Source: Micromonospora lupini
GTDB lineage: Bacteria; Actinomycetota; Actinomycetes; Mycobacteriales; Micromonosporaceae
Direction: 5' to 3'
DNA length: 64,000 bases
Assembly (NCBI RefSeq): GCF_026342015.1
Contig: NZ_JAPENL010000002.1
Location: 377,001-441,000 of the forward strand
Shown: positions 18,650-27,834 of the stretch, one piece after another
Position numbering within the stretch: the stretch's first letter is position 1
Layout: each line of letters begins with the position of its first letter
The notes under the pieces: model-generated
Seen by the model: the letters and a program-made list of their open reading frames with translations, nothing else
Databases searched by the model: none
Told to the model about the DNA's origin: nothing
Made by a program: the position numbers and the translations under genes

Positions 18650-19675
18650 GTCAGCCACCGGCAGCCACGCCGGGTAGGAGACGACGTCCGGGTCGATCCG
18701 GCAGCCCGTCAGATGGCCACCGGCGTCGCCCAGCCCACGCAGCCAGGCCACCTCCACGCCGTGGTCGCCGCCGGCCGGGAACTCGCGGTCCGCCGGGGTG
18801 AACCGGCGGCCCCGCAACGCCGACCGCGCCGCGCCGGCCTGCGCGTATGCGGCGGTCAGCGCGGGCGCGTCGCCGGCACGCAGCGCGCCGGCCAGCTCGT
18901 CCAGCAGCACCCGGACCTCGGCCAGCTCGTGCAGGACCCGTTCACGGTTGCCGAGCAGCATGTTCGCCGTCCGCTCGGCAGGTGTGCCGGCGACCCGGGT
19001 GCCGTCGGAGAAGCTGCCCGCGGCCAGCGCCAGCACCGCGTCGCGTAGTGGCGACCGCTGCACCGCCCCGGCCAGCGCGCCGGCCAACAGGTGCGGCACG
19101 TGCGACGCGAGCGCGGCCACCGAGTCGTGCGCCGGCGCGGACATCGGCACCACCCGGGCGTCGAACAGGTCCACCAGCAGCCCGGTCAGCCAGCGGAAGG
19201 CGACAGTCGCGGCACCCGTCGTCGGACAGAGCACCCAGGCGGCGCCGGCCAGCAGCGTCGGTGAGGCCGCCGTCAGGCCGGCGGACTCCGCGCCCGCCAT
19301 CGGGTGCCCGGGTACGAAACGGTCGGTGAGCCCCAGCCGGTCGGCGGCCGCAGCCACCTCGACCTTGGTGCTACCGACGTCGGTCAGCACACAACCCGGC
19401 GCGGTCAGGTCGGCCACCTCGGCGAGAGTCCGGGGCAGCGTGGGCAGCGGACCGCAGAGGAAGACCACGTCCCGGCCGGCGACGGCCTGCTCGATCGTGG
19501 CCGGGGCCGACACACCCCGCGAGCGGGCCTGCTCGCGGGTCAACGGATCAGGGTCCCAGCCGCTCACGTCGAGGCCGGCAGCGGCGAGGCGCAGCAGCAG
19601 CGACCCACCGATCAGGCCGGTGCCGAGCACCGCCGCCCGGACGGTGGCGTACCGCCCGGTGACGCCGTCGGTCAT
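18647..19675 (-). CDS. tyrA: Prephenate dehydrogenase
   Basis: A 342-residue NAD(P)-dependent dehydrogenase that oxidises and decarboxylates prephenate to 4-hydroxyphenylpyruvate in tyrosine synthesis. The Rossmann motif is VLGTGLIGGSLLLRL (about 16-30), and the catalytic region contains GHPMAGAESAG and SHVPHLLAGAL. Length fits the TyrA catalytic core plus a C-terminal tail of about 60 residues after the dimerisation helices. The ATG at 19675 lies 16 bp after the dapC stop, so it is probably in the fdx-dapC-tyrA transcription unit. Confidence 0.92.
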   Translation of the reverse strand: MTDGVTGRYATVRAAVLGTGLIGGSLLLRLAAAGLDVSGWDPDPLTREQARSRGVSAPATIEQAVAGRDVVFLCGPLPTLPRTLAEVADLTAPGCVLTDVGSTKVEVAAAADRLGLTDRFVPGHPMAGAESAGLTAASPTLLAGAAWVLCPTTGAATVAFRWLTGLLVDLFDARVVPMSAPAHDSVAALASHVPHLLAGALAGAVQRSPLRDAVLALAAGSFSDGTRVAGTPAERTANMLLGNRERVLHELAEVRVLLDELAGALRAGDAPALTAAYAQAGAARSALRGRRFTPADREFPAGGDHGVEVAWLRGLGDAGGHLTGCRIDPDVVSYPAWLPVAD

Positions 19676-19691
19676 CGCCGGCCGCCCGGGG

Positions 19692-20798
19692 TCAGGCCCG
19701 CAGCCGGCCGGCGACCGCCGCGACGTGCTCGTCGGACTCGGTGAGCGCCACCCGGACGTACCGCTGCGCGGAGGGGCCGTAGAAGACACCGGCCGCGACC
19801 AGGATGCCGCGCCGAGCCAGCCAGTCGACTGTCTGCCAGCAGTCCTCGTCGCGGGTGAGCCACAGGTAGAGGCCCGCCTCCGAGTGCTCGACCGTGAAGC
19901 CGGCGCCGGTGAACGCGGCGGCCAGCACCTCGCGCCGGGCGCGGTAGCGTTCCCGCTGCTCGGCGGCGTGCCGCTCGTCCTGCAACGCGGCCACCATTGC
20001 GGCCTGCACCGGCGCGGGCACGATCATGCCGGCGTGCTTGCGGACCTTCAACAGCTCGGCGACGAGAGCCGGATCGCCTGCCACGAACCCGGCCCGATAG
20101 CCGGCGAGGTTGGACCGCTTGGAGAGCGAGTGCACGGCGAGCACCCCTGTGTAGTCGCCGCCGCAGACCTGCGGGGACAGCACCGAGACCGGCTCGGCCG
20201 ACCAGCCCAGCGGCAGGTAGCACTCGTCGCTGGCGACCACCGCCCCGCGTTCCCGGGCCCAGTCGACCACCTTGCGCAGGTGCGCCGCGGGCAGCACCCG
20301 CCCGGTCGGGTTACCGGGCGAGTTGACCCACACCAGCCGGACGCGCGAGGTCGGCCCGACCGCCGTGAGGGAGTCGGCGCGGACCACTGTGGCGCCGGCC
20401 AGTCGGGCCCCGTCCTCGTAGGTGGGGTAGGCGATCGACGGCACGACGACCACGTCGCCGGGGCCGATGCCGAGCAGGGTGGGCAGCCAGGCGACAAGCT
20501 CCTTGGAGCCGATGGTGGGCAGCACGCCGAGACCGTCGACACCAGCGCCGCAGGCCCGGGCGACCCACGCGGCTATCGTGTCACGCAGGGCCGGAGTGCC
20601 GGCGGTCAGCGGGTAACCCGGGGCGTCGGACGCGTCAGCCAACGCCTGACGGATCACCGCCGGAACCGGGTCGACAGGCGTGCCCATGGAGAGGTTGATC
20701 AGGCCCTCCGGGTGCGCCGCGGCCAGCGTGGCCGCGGCGTCCAGGGTGTCCCAGGTGAACTCGGGCAGCCGTGCCGATACCGGCGCGGGCCGGTTCAG
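19692..20798 (-). CDS. dapC: Succinyldiaminopimelate transaminase, with probable CTG start
   Basis: A PLP-dependent class I/II aminotransferase of about 368 residues that forms N-succinyl-LL-2,6-diaminopimelate. Motifs are MGTPVDPVP, NSPGNPTGRVLP, SDECYLPLGW and the PLP-lysine segment HSLSKRSNLAGYRAGF. There is no ATG, GTG or TTG in frame between GTG 20930, deep inside the ferredoxin gene, and the ATG in LSMGTP, which lies past the N-terminus. CTG 20798 overlaps the ferredoxin stop as CTGA and is preceded by GAGGG, so it is the likely start. The ferredoxin-dapC order is the same as in mycobacteria. Confidence 0.9.
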   Translation of the reverse strand: MNRPAPVSARLPEFTWDTLDAAATLAAAHPEGLINLSMGTPVDPVPAVIRQALADASDAPGYPLTAGTPALRDTIAAWVARACGAGVDGLGVLPTIGSKELVAWLPTLLGIGPGDVVVVPSIAYPTYEDGARLAGATVVRADSLTAVGPTSRVRLVWVNSPGNPTGRVLPAAHLRKVVDWARERGAVVASDECYLPLGWSAEPVSVLSPQVCGGDYTGVLAVHSLSKRSNLAGYRAGFVAGDPALVAELLKVRKHAGMIVPAPVQAAMVAALQDERHAAEQRERYRARREVLAAAFTGAGFTVEHSEAGLYLWLTRDEDCWQTVDWLARRGILVAAGVFYGPSAQRYVRVALTESDEHVAAVAGRLRA

Positions 20799-21121
20799 TG
20801 GCCCTCGCCGCGCGGCGGCTGCGCGGCGACGAAGGTGGCGTCCTTCTCCACCTTGCCGATCTTCGAGGCGCCCCCGGGCGAGCCCAGGTCCTCGAAGAAC
20901 TCGTAGTTCGCCCCGGTGTAGTCCTTCCACTGCTCCGGGACGTCGTCCTCGTAGAAGATCGCCTCCACTGGGCAGACAGGCTCACAGGCACCACAGTCGA
21001 CGCACTCGTCGGGGTGGATGTAGAGCATCCGGTTGCCCTCGTAAATGCAGTCGACCGGGCATTCCTCGATGCATGCCTTGTCGAGCACATCCACGCACGG
21101 CTCGGCGATGATGTAGGTCAC
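20795..21121 (-). CDS. fdxA: 7Fe ferredoxin (3Fe-4S/4Fe-4S)
   Basis: A 108-residue ferredoxin. The cluster cysteines appear as CVDVLDKACIEECPVDC in the first half and CVDCGACEPVCPVEAI in the second, the 7Fe arrangement, with the usual C-terminal extension EDDVPEQWKDY. It donates electrons to cytochromes P450 or other oxidoreductases. The GTG at 21121 is chosen for its GGAGGAG ribosome-binding site; five further upstream codons encode Arg repeats and are unlikely to be translated. Its stop overlaps the dapC start. Confidence 0.95.
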   Translation of the reverse strand: MTYIIAEPCVDVLDKACIEECPVDCIYEGNRMLYIHPDECVDCGACEPVCPVEAIFYEDDVPEQWKDYTGANYEFFEDLGSPGGASKIGKVEKDATFVAAQPPRGEGH

Positions 21122-21172
21122 CGGTCTTCTCCTCCGCAAGACGCGCCGCGATCTCCCGCGACGGTAAGAGCC

Positions 21173-21178
21173 TAGTAT
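21173..21178 (+). promoter_or_regulatory. -10 box for the GNAT gene
   Basis: TAGTAT lies 23 nt before GTG 21201, leaving a short leader with a GGGGAGGGGG ribosome-binding site. Confidence 0.4.
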
Positions 21179-21200
21179 CTCGCCGGGGAGGGGGTCGATC

Positions 21201-22199
21201 GTGCTCCGACAGCAGGATGTGGGACACCGGATCGTGGTCCGCCGGATTGTGGGGATTCGCGAAGGCCGCCCGCTGTTTTCCGATGCTCTCGGCGAGCTGG
21301 TGGAGTTGAGCGAGACTCATCTCACCCTCGCCACGGCCCAGGGCCCGCTGCGGGTTCCGGTGGCCCAGGTGCACCGGGCGAAGCGGGTACCGCCGACCCG
21401 TCGGCCCACCGCCGCGGCGGTGGTGGCGCTCGAACGGGCCGCCGACGAGGCCTGGCCGGCGCCGACACGCGGCCGGCTCGGTGACTGGCTGCTGCGCTCG
21501 GCCGAGGGCTGGACCGGCCGGGCCAACTCGGCACTGCCGATCGGCGATCCGGACCGACCGCTGCCGGCGGCGGTGGACGCGGTCGAACGCTGGTACGCCG
21601 ATCGGGGCCAACCCGCAATGATCAACACACCGCTGCCGCTCGCCGCGCCTGTCGGCGCCGAGCTGGACGAACGTGGCTGGGGCAGCCGTCCACCGACACT
21701 CGTACAGACCGCGCCGCTCCCCCTGGCGACGCCCGCCCCCGGTCCGACCCCACCCACCGGCGACGCCCCGCTCGCCGGGACCGCCGGGCCGGGTGGTGCG
21801 GTCGTCGAGGTGGCGACCGCGCCGAGCGACGAGTGGCTGGCCGTCGCCGCCGGCCGCAAGGGCGGCCTACCGGATGCCGCCCGCCACGTGCTCACCGCCG
21901 TGGACCAGATCCGCTTCGCCCACGCGTACGTCGACGACACGCTTGTGGCGATCGGGCGGGGCGCGGTGACCGGTCAGGGGCGTTGGCTGGGGCTCAGCCT
22001 CATCGAGGTGCTGCCGCCGCTACGCCGGCAGGGGCTGGCCCGACACGTGATCGACACGCTGGCGGGGTGGGGCGCCTCGGCCGGCGCGACACACGCGTTC
22101 CTCCAGGTGGAGCAGCACAACGCCGCGGCGGTGGCCCTCTACCGGAAGCTCGGCTTCACCACCCACCACACGTACCTGACCCGGGTGGCGCCGCACTGA
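21201..22199 (+). CDS. GNAT family N-acetyltransferase with N-terminal extension
   Basis: A 332-residue protein. The C-terminal 140 or so residues are a GNAT domain with the acetyl-CoA loop PPLRRQGLARHVI and the final QVEQHNAAAVALYRKLGF. The N-terminal about 70 residues (VGHRIVVRRIVGIREGRPLF) form a small beta-rich region like the SH3-like part of some actinobacterial GNAT proteins. A Pro/Ala-rich stretch lies between. The acceptor substrate is unknown. The gene is divergent from the ferredoxin gene; GTG 21201 follows GGGGAGGGGG. Confidence 0.88.
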   Translation: MLRQQDVGHRIVVRRIVGIREGRPLFSDALGELVELSETHLTLATAQGPLRVPVAQVHRAKRVPPTRRPTAAAVVALERAADEAWPAPTRGRLGDWLLRSAEGWTGRANSALPIGDPDRPLPAAVDAVERWYADRGQPAMINTPLPLAAPVGAELDERGWGSRPPTLVQTAPLPLATPAPGPTPPTGDAPLAGTAGPGGAVVEVATAPSDEWLAVAAGRKGGLPDAARHVLTAVDQIRFAHAYVDDTLVAIGRGAVTGQGRWLGLSLIEVLPPLRRQGLARHVIDTLAGWGASAGATHAFLQVEQHNAAAVALYRKLGFTTHHTYLTRVAPH

Positions 22200-22239
22200 C
22201 CGGACGCTCCGCCGCGGCCGCGCGGTGATCCACTCGCGT

Positions 22240-22289
22240 TCCAGGAAGTCGGGGCATCACGGCCGGGCCGACACCGCGACTTCCCGGAA
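22240..22289. terminator. Two-way terminator-like inverted repeat
   Basis: Arms of about 13 nt, TTCCAGGAAGTCG and CGACTTCCCGGAA, match at 12 of 13 positions and lie between the convergent GNAT and membrane protein genes. Confidence 0.45.
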
Positions 22290-22330
22290 GCCGAGTCGAT
22301 CACCGCCCCGCCCGCCGGCGCGCGACCCGT

Positions 22331-22795
22331 TCAGCGGCGGACCACGCGACGGGGCTTGGCCGCCTTGACCTCGGCGTACCGCTTGAGCTGCTGCGAGCGG
22401 TGGTCGAGGCCGAGGGCTGTCGCCACCAGGTACCCGATCATGGTCCCGAGGGTGCCGGCGAGCAGGTAGAGCCAGATCTGGGCGAAGAACGTGCCCGCGC
22501 CGCCGGCGAACGGGTTGTGGCCGACCACAAGTGGCCCGACCAGCACGGTCAGGGCCATGGCCACCACCACCACGACTGCCACATCGCCCGCCCACTCGGC
22601 CAGCGGCCGCAGGCGTCCCCAGCGGAAGGCGACAACGGCCAGAGTCAGCCCGATCACCACGAACATCACAAGCGACACCCGGTCCGCGGCAGCGTCGTCG
22701 CCGTCGAAACCGAACCGGGTGATCAGCCGGGCGACCACGTTGACCGCGAACAGTCCTCCCGCGAGCACCCCGATGGTCCCCCACCGTCTGTCCAT
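22331..22795 (-). CDS. Hypothetical integral membrane protein (about four TM segments)
   Basis: A 154-residue protein with hydrophobic segments at about residues 8-22, 36-58, 65-88 and 100-125, then a basic C-terminal tail (KAAKPRRVVRR), so it is probably a four-helix inner-membrane protein. The ATG at 22795 is chosen because of the AGGAGG site 8 nt upstream; the extra N-terminal codons of the open frame are not likely to be used. I do not recognise the family. It lies near mshB but has its own leader. Confidence 0.72.
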   Translation of the reverse strand: MDRRWGTIGVLAGGLFAVNVVARLITRFGFDGDDAAADRVSLVMFVVIGLTLAVVAFRWGRLRPLAEWAGDVAVVVVVAMALTVLVGPLVVGHNPFAGGAGTFFAQIWLYLLAGTLGTMIGYLVATALGLDHRSQQLKRYAEVKAAKPRRVVRR

Positions 22796-22874
22796 CGCAC
22801 GACCTCCTGCCGAACGCCCCGTGCGCGGGGCCACATCCCTGGCAGGAATATCTACCACCCGTACCTGTGTGACG

Positions 22875-23333
22875 TCACCAGCTGCCGAGCGTGGGCGGTG
22901 GGGCGAGGACCTGACGGAAACCCATCACGGCGAACGTCATCGCGCCGGCCACGATCATCGCCAGGCCGACCCAGTTGTCGCCGGCCAGCAACAGGTCGCC
23001 CTCGGTGGTGCGGATGGCGGCCACCGCCATCAGGGCGAACCACGGCACGGCAGGCAGCGCCACCGCCCAGCGACGGCCGACCACCTCGTGCGCGAACCAG
23101 CTCAGCACGATGTTGGCGCCGACGGCGAGCAGCGCCGAGACCCCGATGAGCTGCCCGCCGACCCGGAGGGTGGCGAGCAGCAGCTCCAGCACACCTGTCA
23201 CGACCCCCGCCACGATCACGACGATCGCGCCGCTCACCCGCAGCCCCAGGTCCAGCAGGCGCGGCGGTGGCCCCGCCTCGGGCGGGGTGTCCTGATCGTC
23301 GACGACAGACATCGGCGCGGCGGGGAGGGTCAC
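22875..23333 (-). CDS. DUF6113-like membrane protein downstream of mshB
   Basis: A 152-residue protein with a hydrophilic N-terminus and four hydrophobic segments (for example [20 protein letters not shown] and [16 protein letters not shown]). The GTG start overlaps the mshB stop (GTGA), so it is translationally coupled to mshB. A small membrane protein gene next to mshB is conserved in actinobacteria. Its role is unknown; a link to mycothiol is only suggested by position. Confidence 0.78.
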   Translation of the reverse strand: MTLPAAPMSVVDDQDTPPEAGPPPRLLDLGLRVSGAIVVIVAGVVTGVLELLLATLRVGGQLIGVSALLAVGANIVLSWFAHEVVGRRWAVALPAVPWFALMAVAAIRTTEGDLLLAGDNWVGLAMIVAGAMTFAVMGFRQVLAPPPTLGSW

Positions 23334-24256
23334 CGGAGACCGGCCGCCGCGACCGGGGACCGGTCCGCGGGGGCCTCTCCGGGCAGCCCGGCGAAGAGGT
23401 CGTCCTCCCAGCCGTACGGGCCGACGCCCGGGCCCTTCGCGCCGACCGCGAGGGTGAAGAACTCCACGCCCATGAACTCGCCGCCGAAGTTGCCGGCGAT
23501 CGAGTAGAGCCAGGAGGTGGCCGGGATCTGGGTGGCGTGCGCCCGCATCGCGGCCTCCTTGGCCGTGTGCTGGTCGGTGCCGTCGATCCGGGCGGCGATC
23601 TGCTCGTCCGGGGTGCCGAAGGGCAGCTCGGCCAGATCCTGGATGCCGGCGAACGGATTGTCCGAGGATTCGGCGAAGTGCGCCATGCCGGCCTCCAGCA
23701 CGCTGAGCGGCATGGCCGTCCAGTAGACCTTGAGCGGGGCGCAGCCCTCGGCCGCGGCCAACTCGACGGCGCGCATCGCCACCCGGTGCGCCTGGATGTG
23801 GTCGGGGTGGCCGTAGAAGCCGTTCGGGTCGTACGTGATCAGCACCTGGGGGCGTACCTCCCGCATGATCTCCACCAGGTGCCCGGCGGCCTCGTCGAGG
23901 TCGGCCTGCCAGAAGGCGCGGGGGTGGTCGTTCGTCGCGAGGCCCATCATTCCCGAGTCGCGGTAGCGACCGGCGCCGCCGAGGAAGCGGTGATCGCTGA
24001 CACCGAGCGCGGCGCAGGCGGCGGCCAGCTCGGCGATCCGGTACCCGCCGAGCTGGTCGGCCTCGGCGGCGGCCAGCTGCGCGAGCGCCGGAACGTGGAT
24101 CTCGCCCTCCTCGCCGAGAGTGCAGGTCACAAGCGTGACGTGTGCGCCGGCGGCGGCGTAGTGGGCCATGGTCGAGCCGGTGCCGATCGACTCGTCGTCG
24201 GGGTGCGCGTGGACCAGCAGCAGGCGGCGGTCGGGCAACGTCGTCACGACGGTCAC
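23330..24256 (-). CDS. mshB: MshB: GlcNAc-inositol deacetylase of mycothiol synthesis
   Basis: A 308-residue LmbE-like zinc deacetylase that converts GlcNAc-Ins to GlcN-Ins, the second dedicated step of mycothiol synthesis. Signature motifs are [15 protein letters not shown] (zinc site), [33 protein letters not shown] and [15 protein letters not shown]. The start is GTG 24256, which places the AHPDDE motif near residue 14 as in known MshB; the frame reaches upstream to 24310 but adds unconserved residues. It is coupled to the downstream membrane protein by a GTGA overlap. Confidence 0.95.
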   Translation of the reverse strand: MTVVTTLPDRRLLLVHAHPDDESIGTGSTMAHYAAAGAHVTLVTCTLGEEGEIHVPALAQLAAAEADQLGGYRIAELAAACAALGVSDHRFLGGAGRYRDSGMMGLATNDHPRAFWQADLDEAAGHLVEIMREVRPQVLITYDPNGFYGHPDHIQAHRVAMRAVELAAAEGCAPLKVYWTAMPLSVLEAGMAHFAESSDNPFAGIQDLAELPFGTPDEQIAARIDGTDQHTAKEAAMRAHATQIPATSWLYSIAGNFGGEFMGVEFFTLAVGAKGPGVGPYGWEDDLFAGLPGEAPADRSPVAAAGLR

Positions 24257-24329
24257 TCTAACCGGCCGTTCTCCCCAGGAGTCGTCGACGCGTCCGCCCA
24301 GGTCGGCCACATCACGCCCGGCGCGGCTC

Positions 24330-24335
24330 TACGAT
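24330..24335 (+). promoter_or_regulatory. -10 box of the leaderless S9 peptidase gene
   Basis: TACGAT lies 7 nt before GTG 24343. Confidence 0.55.
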
Positions 24336-24342
24336 TTGGCCT

Positions 24343-26487
24343 GTGGACTTTCCGGAGCTGGCCGCCCGTACCCGCCGGTTCAGCCACGGCGCGCCGCGCG
24401 CTGTCTCCGTGGCCGAAGACGGCTCCCGGGTGATCTTCCTGCGTTCCGCGGGCCCGGAGGACCCGGCGGACGCGCTCTGGCTGCTGGACGTGGCGACCGG
24501 AGAGGAACGCCTGGTGGCCGATCCGGCGACCCTGCTGGGCGCCGACGGTGACGTCCGGGTGCTCTCCCCGGGTGAGCGGGCGCTGCGTGAGCGGCTGCGG
24601 CTCACCGCCGCAGGCATCGGTTCGTACGCGCTCGACGCCGCCGGCCGGGTGGCGGTGTTCGCGCTGGCCGGTCGACTGTTCCGGGCCGATCTGGTGCACG
24701 GCGACGTGGTGGAGGTGGCCGCGGTCGGTCCGGTGCTGGATCCCCGACCGGATCCGACCGGGGAGCGCCTGGCCTACGTGACCGACGCGGCCGGTGGTGT
24801 GCGCCGGGGTGAGCTGCGGGTCATCGAGGCGGATGGCACGGACACCCTGCTGGCCGGCGAGGACGCCGGGGTGAGCTGGGGATTGGCCGAGCACATAGCG
24901 GCCGAGGAGTTCGGCCGGTTCCGGGGCTACTGGTGGGCACCGGACGGCCGGATGGTCCTCGCCGCACGGGTGGACGAGTCCCGGCTCGACCGCTGGCACC
25001 TGCACGACCCGGCAGAGCCGGCCAGCCCTCCGACGGCCGTCGCGTACCCCCGGGCCGGCGGCCCGAACGCCGAGGTCAGCCTCCACCTGCTGGACCTGGA
25101 CGACGGCTGGGTAGACGTGCACTGGGACCGGGAGACCTACCCGTACCTGACCGCGGTGAGCTGGGGCGAGGGCAGCCCGCTGATCACCGTGCTGCGCCGC
25201 TCGCAGCAGCACGGGCTGGTGCTCGCGGTGGACCCGCGCACAGGTGAGACGCAGGTGCACGCCGAGCTGGCCGACCCACGCTGGGTGGAACCGATCGCCG
25301 GCACCCCCGCGCACCTGCCGGACGGCCGGGTGCTTGTCGGCGGCGAACTGGCCCACGACGGGTACGACGCGCGGTGCCTGTTCGCCGACGGCACCCTGCT
25401 CACTCCCCCGTCGCTGTACGTGCGGCGGGTCGTGGGTCGGCTGCCTGCCGTCAGCGGCCCGGCCGACCTGCTGGTGGAGGCCAGCGACGGGGAGCCGAGC
25501 GAGCGGCACCTGTTCCGGGTCCGCACGACGATCGGGGGCGGGGTGGACGCCCGGCGGCTCACCACCGACTCGGGCTGGCACACGGCGGCAGTCGGTGGGG
25601 ACGTGCTTGTGGTCGGGACGGCGTCGCTTGACCACGCCGGGGTGCGGTGGACGGTGTCGCGTGGTGGGCAGGAGCTGGCCGAGCTGCGGTCGCTTGCCGC
25701 GACACCGCCGTACTCCCCGCTGCCCCTGTTGGAGCGGGTGACCGACCGGCGGCTGCCGGCGGCGGTGCTCTACCCCGACCACCACGTGACGGGCCGGCGG
25801 CTACCGGTGCTGCTGGACATCTACGGCGGCCCGGGGCACCAGGAGGTGGTGGCGGCCCGGGCCGCGTGGTTGGAGCGGCAGTGGTGGGCCGACGCCGGGT
25901 TCGCGGTGGTCACCATCGACAACCGGGGTACGCCGGGAGTCGCGCCGTCGTTCGAGAAGGCGATCCACCGCCGGGTGGCGGACGTGATCCTGACCGACCA
26001 GATCGACGCGCTGACCGCGCTCGCCGGCAAGCACCCGGACCTGGACCTGGATCGGGTGGCCGTGCGCGGCTGGTCGTTCGGTGGGTGGCTGGCCGGTCTG
26101 GCGGTGCTGCGCCATCCGGAGCTGTTCAAGTGCGGCATCGCCGGCGCCCCGGTGACCGACTGGGCGCTGTACGACACCGCGTACACCGAGCGTTATCTCG
26201 GTCTGCCGGAGGACGGCATGGACGTGTACGCGCACCACTCGCTCATCGAGTTGGCCGCGGAGCCGGTCATCGGCCCGGACCAGGCCCGCCCGCTGCTGCT
26301 TGTGCACGGCCTGGCCGACGACAACGTGGTGGCCGCGCACACGCTGCGACTCTCGGCGGCGCTGCTGAGCACGGGTCGTCCGCACGCGGTGCTGCCGCTG
26401 ACGGGCGCCACGCACATGGCCGCGAACGGCACCGCCGAACGCCTGCTCCCGCTGGAACTGGATTTCCTGCGCACGCATCTGCGCTGA
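24343..26487 (+). CDS. S9 family prolyl oligopeptidase / dipeptidyl peptidase IV-like
   Basis: A 714-residue serine peptidase: an N-terminal beta-propeller of about 460 residues followed by an alpha/beta-hydrolase domain. The catalytic Ser is in RGWSFGGWL (about 578), Asp in HGLADDNV (about 659) and His in GATHMA (about 691). LDIYGGPGHQ and VVTIDNRGTPG are typical of DPP IV-type enzymes. The Glu pair LAEHIAAEEFGR matches the DPP IV substrate-binding EE motif, supporting dipeptidyl peptidase activity. No signal peptide is visible, so it is probably cytoplasmic. The GTG start is probably leaderless. Confidence 0.92.
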   Translation: MDFPELAARTRRFSHGAPRAVSVAEDGSRVIFLRSAGPEDPADALWLLDVATGEERLVADPATLLGADGDVRVLSPGERALRERLRLTAAGIGSYALDAAGRVAVFALAGRLFRADLVHGDVVEVAAVGPVLDPRPDPTGERLAYVTDAAGGVRRGELRVIEADGTDTLLAGEDAGVSWGLAEHIAAEEFGRFRGYWWAPDGRMVLAARVDESRLDRWHLHDPAEPASPPTAVAYPRAGGPNAEVSLHLLDLDDGWVDVHWDRETYPYLTAVSWGEGSPLITVLRRSQQHGLVLAVDPRTGETQVHAELADPRWVEPIAGTPAHLPDGRVLVGGELAHDGYDARCLFADGTLLTPPSLYVRRVVGRLPAVSGPADLLVEASDGEPSERHLFRVRTTIGGGVDARRLTTDSGWHTAAVGGDVLVVGTASLDHAGVRWTVSRGGQELAELRSLAATPPYSPLPLLERVTDRRLPAAVLYPDHHVTGRRLPVLLDIYGGPGHQEVVAARAAWLERQWWADAGFAVVTIDNRGTPGVAPSFEKAIHRRVADVILTDQIDALTALAGKHPDLDLDRVAVRGWSFGGWLAGLAVLRHPELFKCGIAGAPVTDWALYDTAYTERYLGLPEDGMDVYAHHSLIELAAEPVIGPDQARPLLLVHGLADDNVVAAHTLRLSAALLSTGRPHAVLPLTGATHMAANGTAERLLPLELDFLRTHLR

Positions 26488-26574
26488 CCGGCAATCGGCA
26501 GACCGGGCCCTTCGCCGCGTGCCATGCTGACGAAAGCGGGACCCGGCTTTCCCTTGTGCCGAAAGGATTCCAGC

Positions 26575-27495
26575 ATGGTGGGCATTGCGCAGAAACCGTC
26601 GGTCGCCGCCGTTCAGGAAGGCGAGTTCCCGATCACGCACTTCCGCACGGCGACCGTCAACGGGATCGAGATCTTCTACCGCGAGGCAGGCCCGGCCGAC
26701 GGCCCCGCAGTCCTGCTCCTGCACGGATTTCCCACGGCGTCGTCGCAGTTCCGCCACCTGATCCCCCTGCTCGCCGACCGCTACCGGGTGATCGCGCCGG
26801 ACTTCCCGGGTTTCGGCCACAGCGCCAGCCCGGACCGGTCGACGTTCGACTACACCTTCGCCAATTTCGCCGACCTCATGGACGGCCTGCTCGGCCAGCT
26901 CGGCGTCGATCGCTACGCGCTCTACTGCTTCGACTACGGGGCGCCGACCGGCTACCGGCTGGCCCTCAAGGGGCCCGATCGGGTCAGCGCGCTCATCGTG
27001 CAGAACGGCAACGCGTACGAAGAGGGTCTGAGCGAGTTCTGGGACCCGATCAAGACCTACTGGGCCGAGAAGACCGACGAGCACCGTCAGGCCATCGCGT
27101 TCATCCTCAGCTCCGACACCGTCAAGCAGCAGTACACGGCGGGGGTGAGCGATCTCAGTCGACTCGACCCGGACAGGTGGCTCCACGACGACACGCAGCT
27201 CGCTCGGCCCGGTAACGCGGACATCCAGCTGGATCTGTTCTACGACTACGGCAGCAACGTCACGCTGTACCCGGAATTCCACGCCTTCTTCCGCGACCAC
27301 CAGCCACCGACGTTGATCATCTGGGGCCAGAACGACCCGGTCTTTCCCGCCGCCGGCGCACACCCCTATCGGCAGGACCTGCCGTCGGCCGAGTTCCATC
27401 TGCTCGACACCGGCCACTTCCTGCTGGAGGACAAGCTCGACGTCGCCGCCCCGATGATCCACGATTTCCTCGACCGCTCCATCGGCCGTCCCTGA
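26575..27495 (+). CDS. Alpha/beta hydrolase (haloalkane dehalogenase / epoxide hydrolase type)
   Basis: A 306-residue alpha/beta hydrolase. The oxyanion motif is LLLHGFPTASSQFRHLIP, followed by DFPGFGHS. The nucleophile elbow reads CFDYGAPTGYRLAL, which places Asp where haloalkane dehalogenases and epoxide hydrolases have theirs, rather than Ser. A late acidic position is in NDPVFPAAGA and the catalytic His in LDTGHFLLEDK. The substrate is not predictable. ATG 26575 follows AAAGGA; the open frame starts earlier but without a ribosome-binding site. Confidence 0.9.
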   Translation: MVGIAQKPSVAAVQEGEFPITHFRTATVNGIEIFYREAGPADGPAVLLLHGFPTASSQFRHLIPLLADRYRVIAPDFPGFGHSASPDRSTFDYTFANFADLMDGLLGQLGVDRYALYCFDYGAPTGYRLALKGPDRVSALIVQNGNAYEEGLSEFWDPIKTYWAEKTDEHRQAIAFILSSDTVKQQYTAGVSDLSRLDPDRWLHDDTQLARPGNADIQLDLFYDYGSNVTLYPEFHAFFRDHQPPTLIIWGQNDPVFPAAGAHPYRQDLPSAEFHLLDTGHFLLEDKLDVAAPMIHDFLDRSIGRP

Positions 27496-27559
27496 AGGCG
27501 GGAACGGCTCGGCCACTTCGCCACTCGTGGTCGAGGAGCGCGCGCCGCCCGATCCGCTG

Positions 27560-27760
27560 TCAGAGGTGGTCCGCCACGGCGGGAGCCCGGCTTGCCCACG
27601 CGTCCGGGTTCGTCCGGGGCTGCACAATGAGCAGTGCGGTCACCAACTGGGCACCCGCTACGGGCACAGCCTCCCGCGGCCCGATGGCGCTGAACACGAA
27701 CAGCGGAAACGGCACGGCGAAGAGCAGAATCGCCGCAGAGTATCGAAACGAGTGACCACG
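27560..27760 (-). pseudogene. Fragment of a membrane protein gene (no proper start)
   Basis: One minus-strand frame ends at TGA 27560-27562 and reads as two short hydrophobic segments (ILLFAVPFPLFVFSAIG and VAGAQLVTALLIV) then a hydrophilic tail, with GC-rich third codon positions as in real genes. The frame closes at a TGA near 27800, with no ATG and only an internal GTG (27715), so it looks like a 3' fragment of a lost gene. A 51-residue protein from GTG 27715 cannot be excluded. Confidence 0.35.
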
Positions 27761-27834
27761 ACGATGGCCCGTTCTTGCGCAGTCCCGACGAACGAACAGT
27801 GGTGGTGGTCACGCCGGGCGGGGACAATGCGTTG

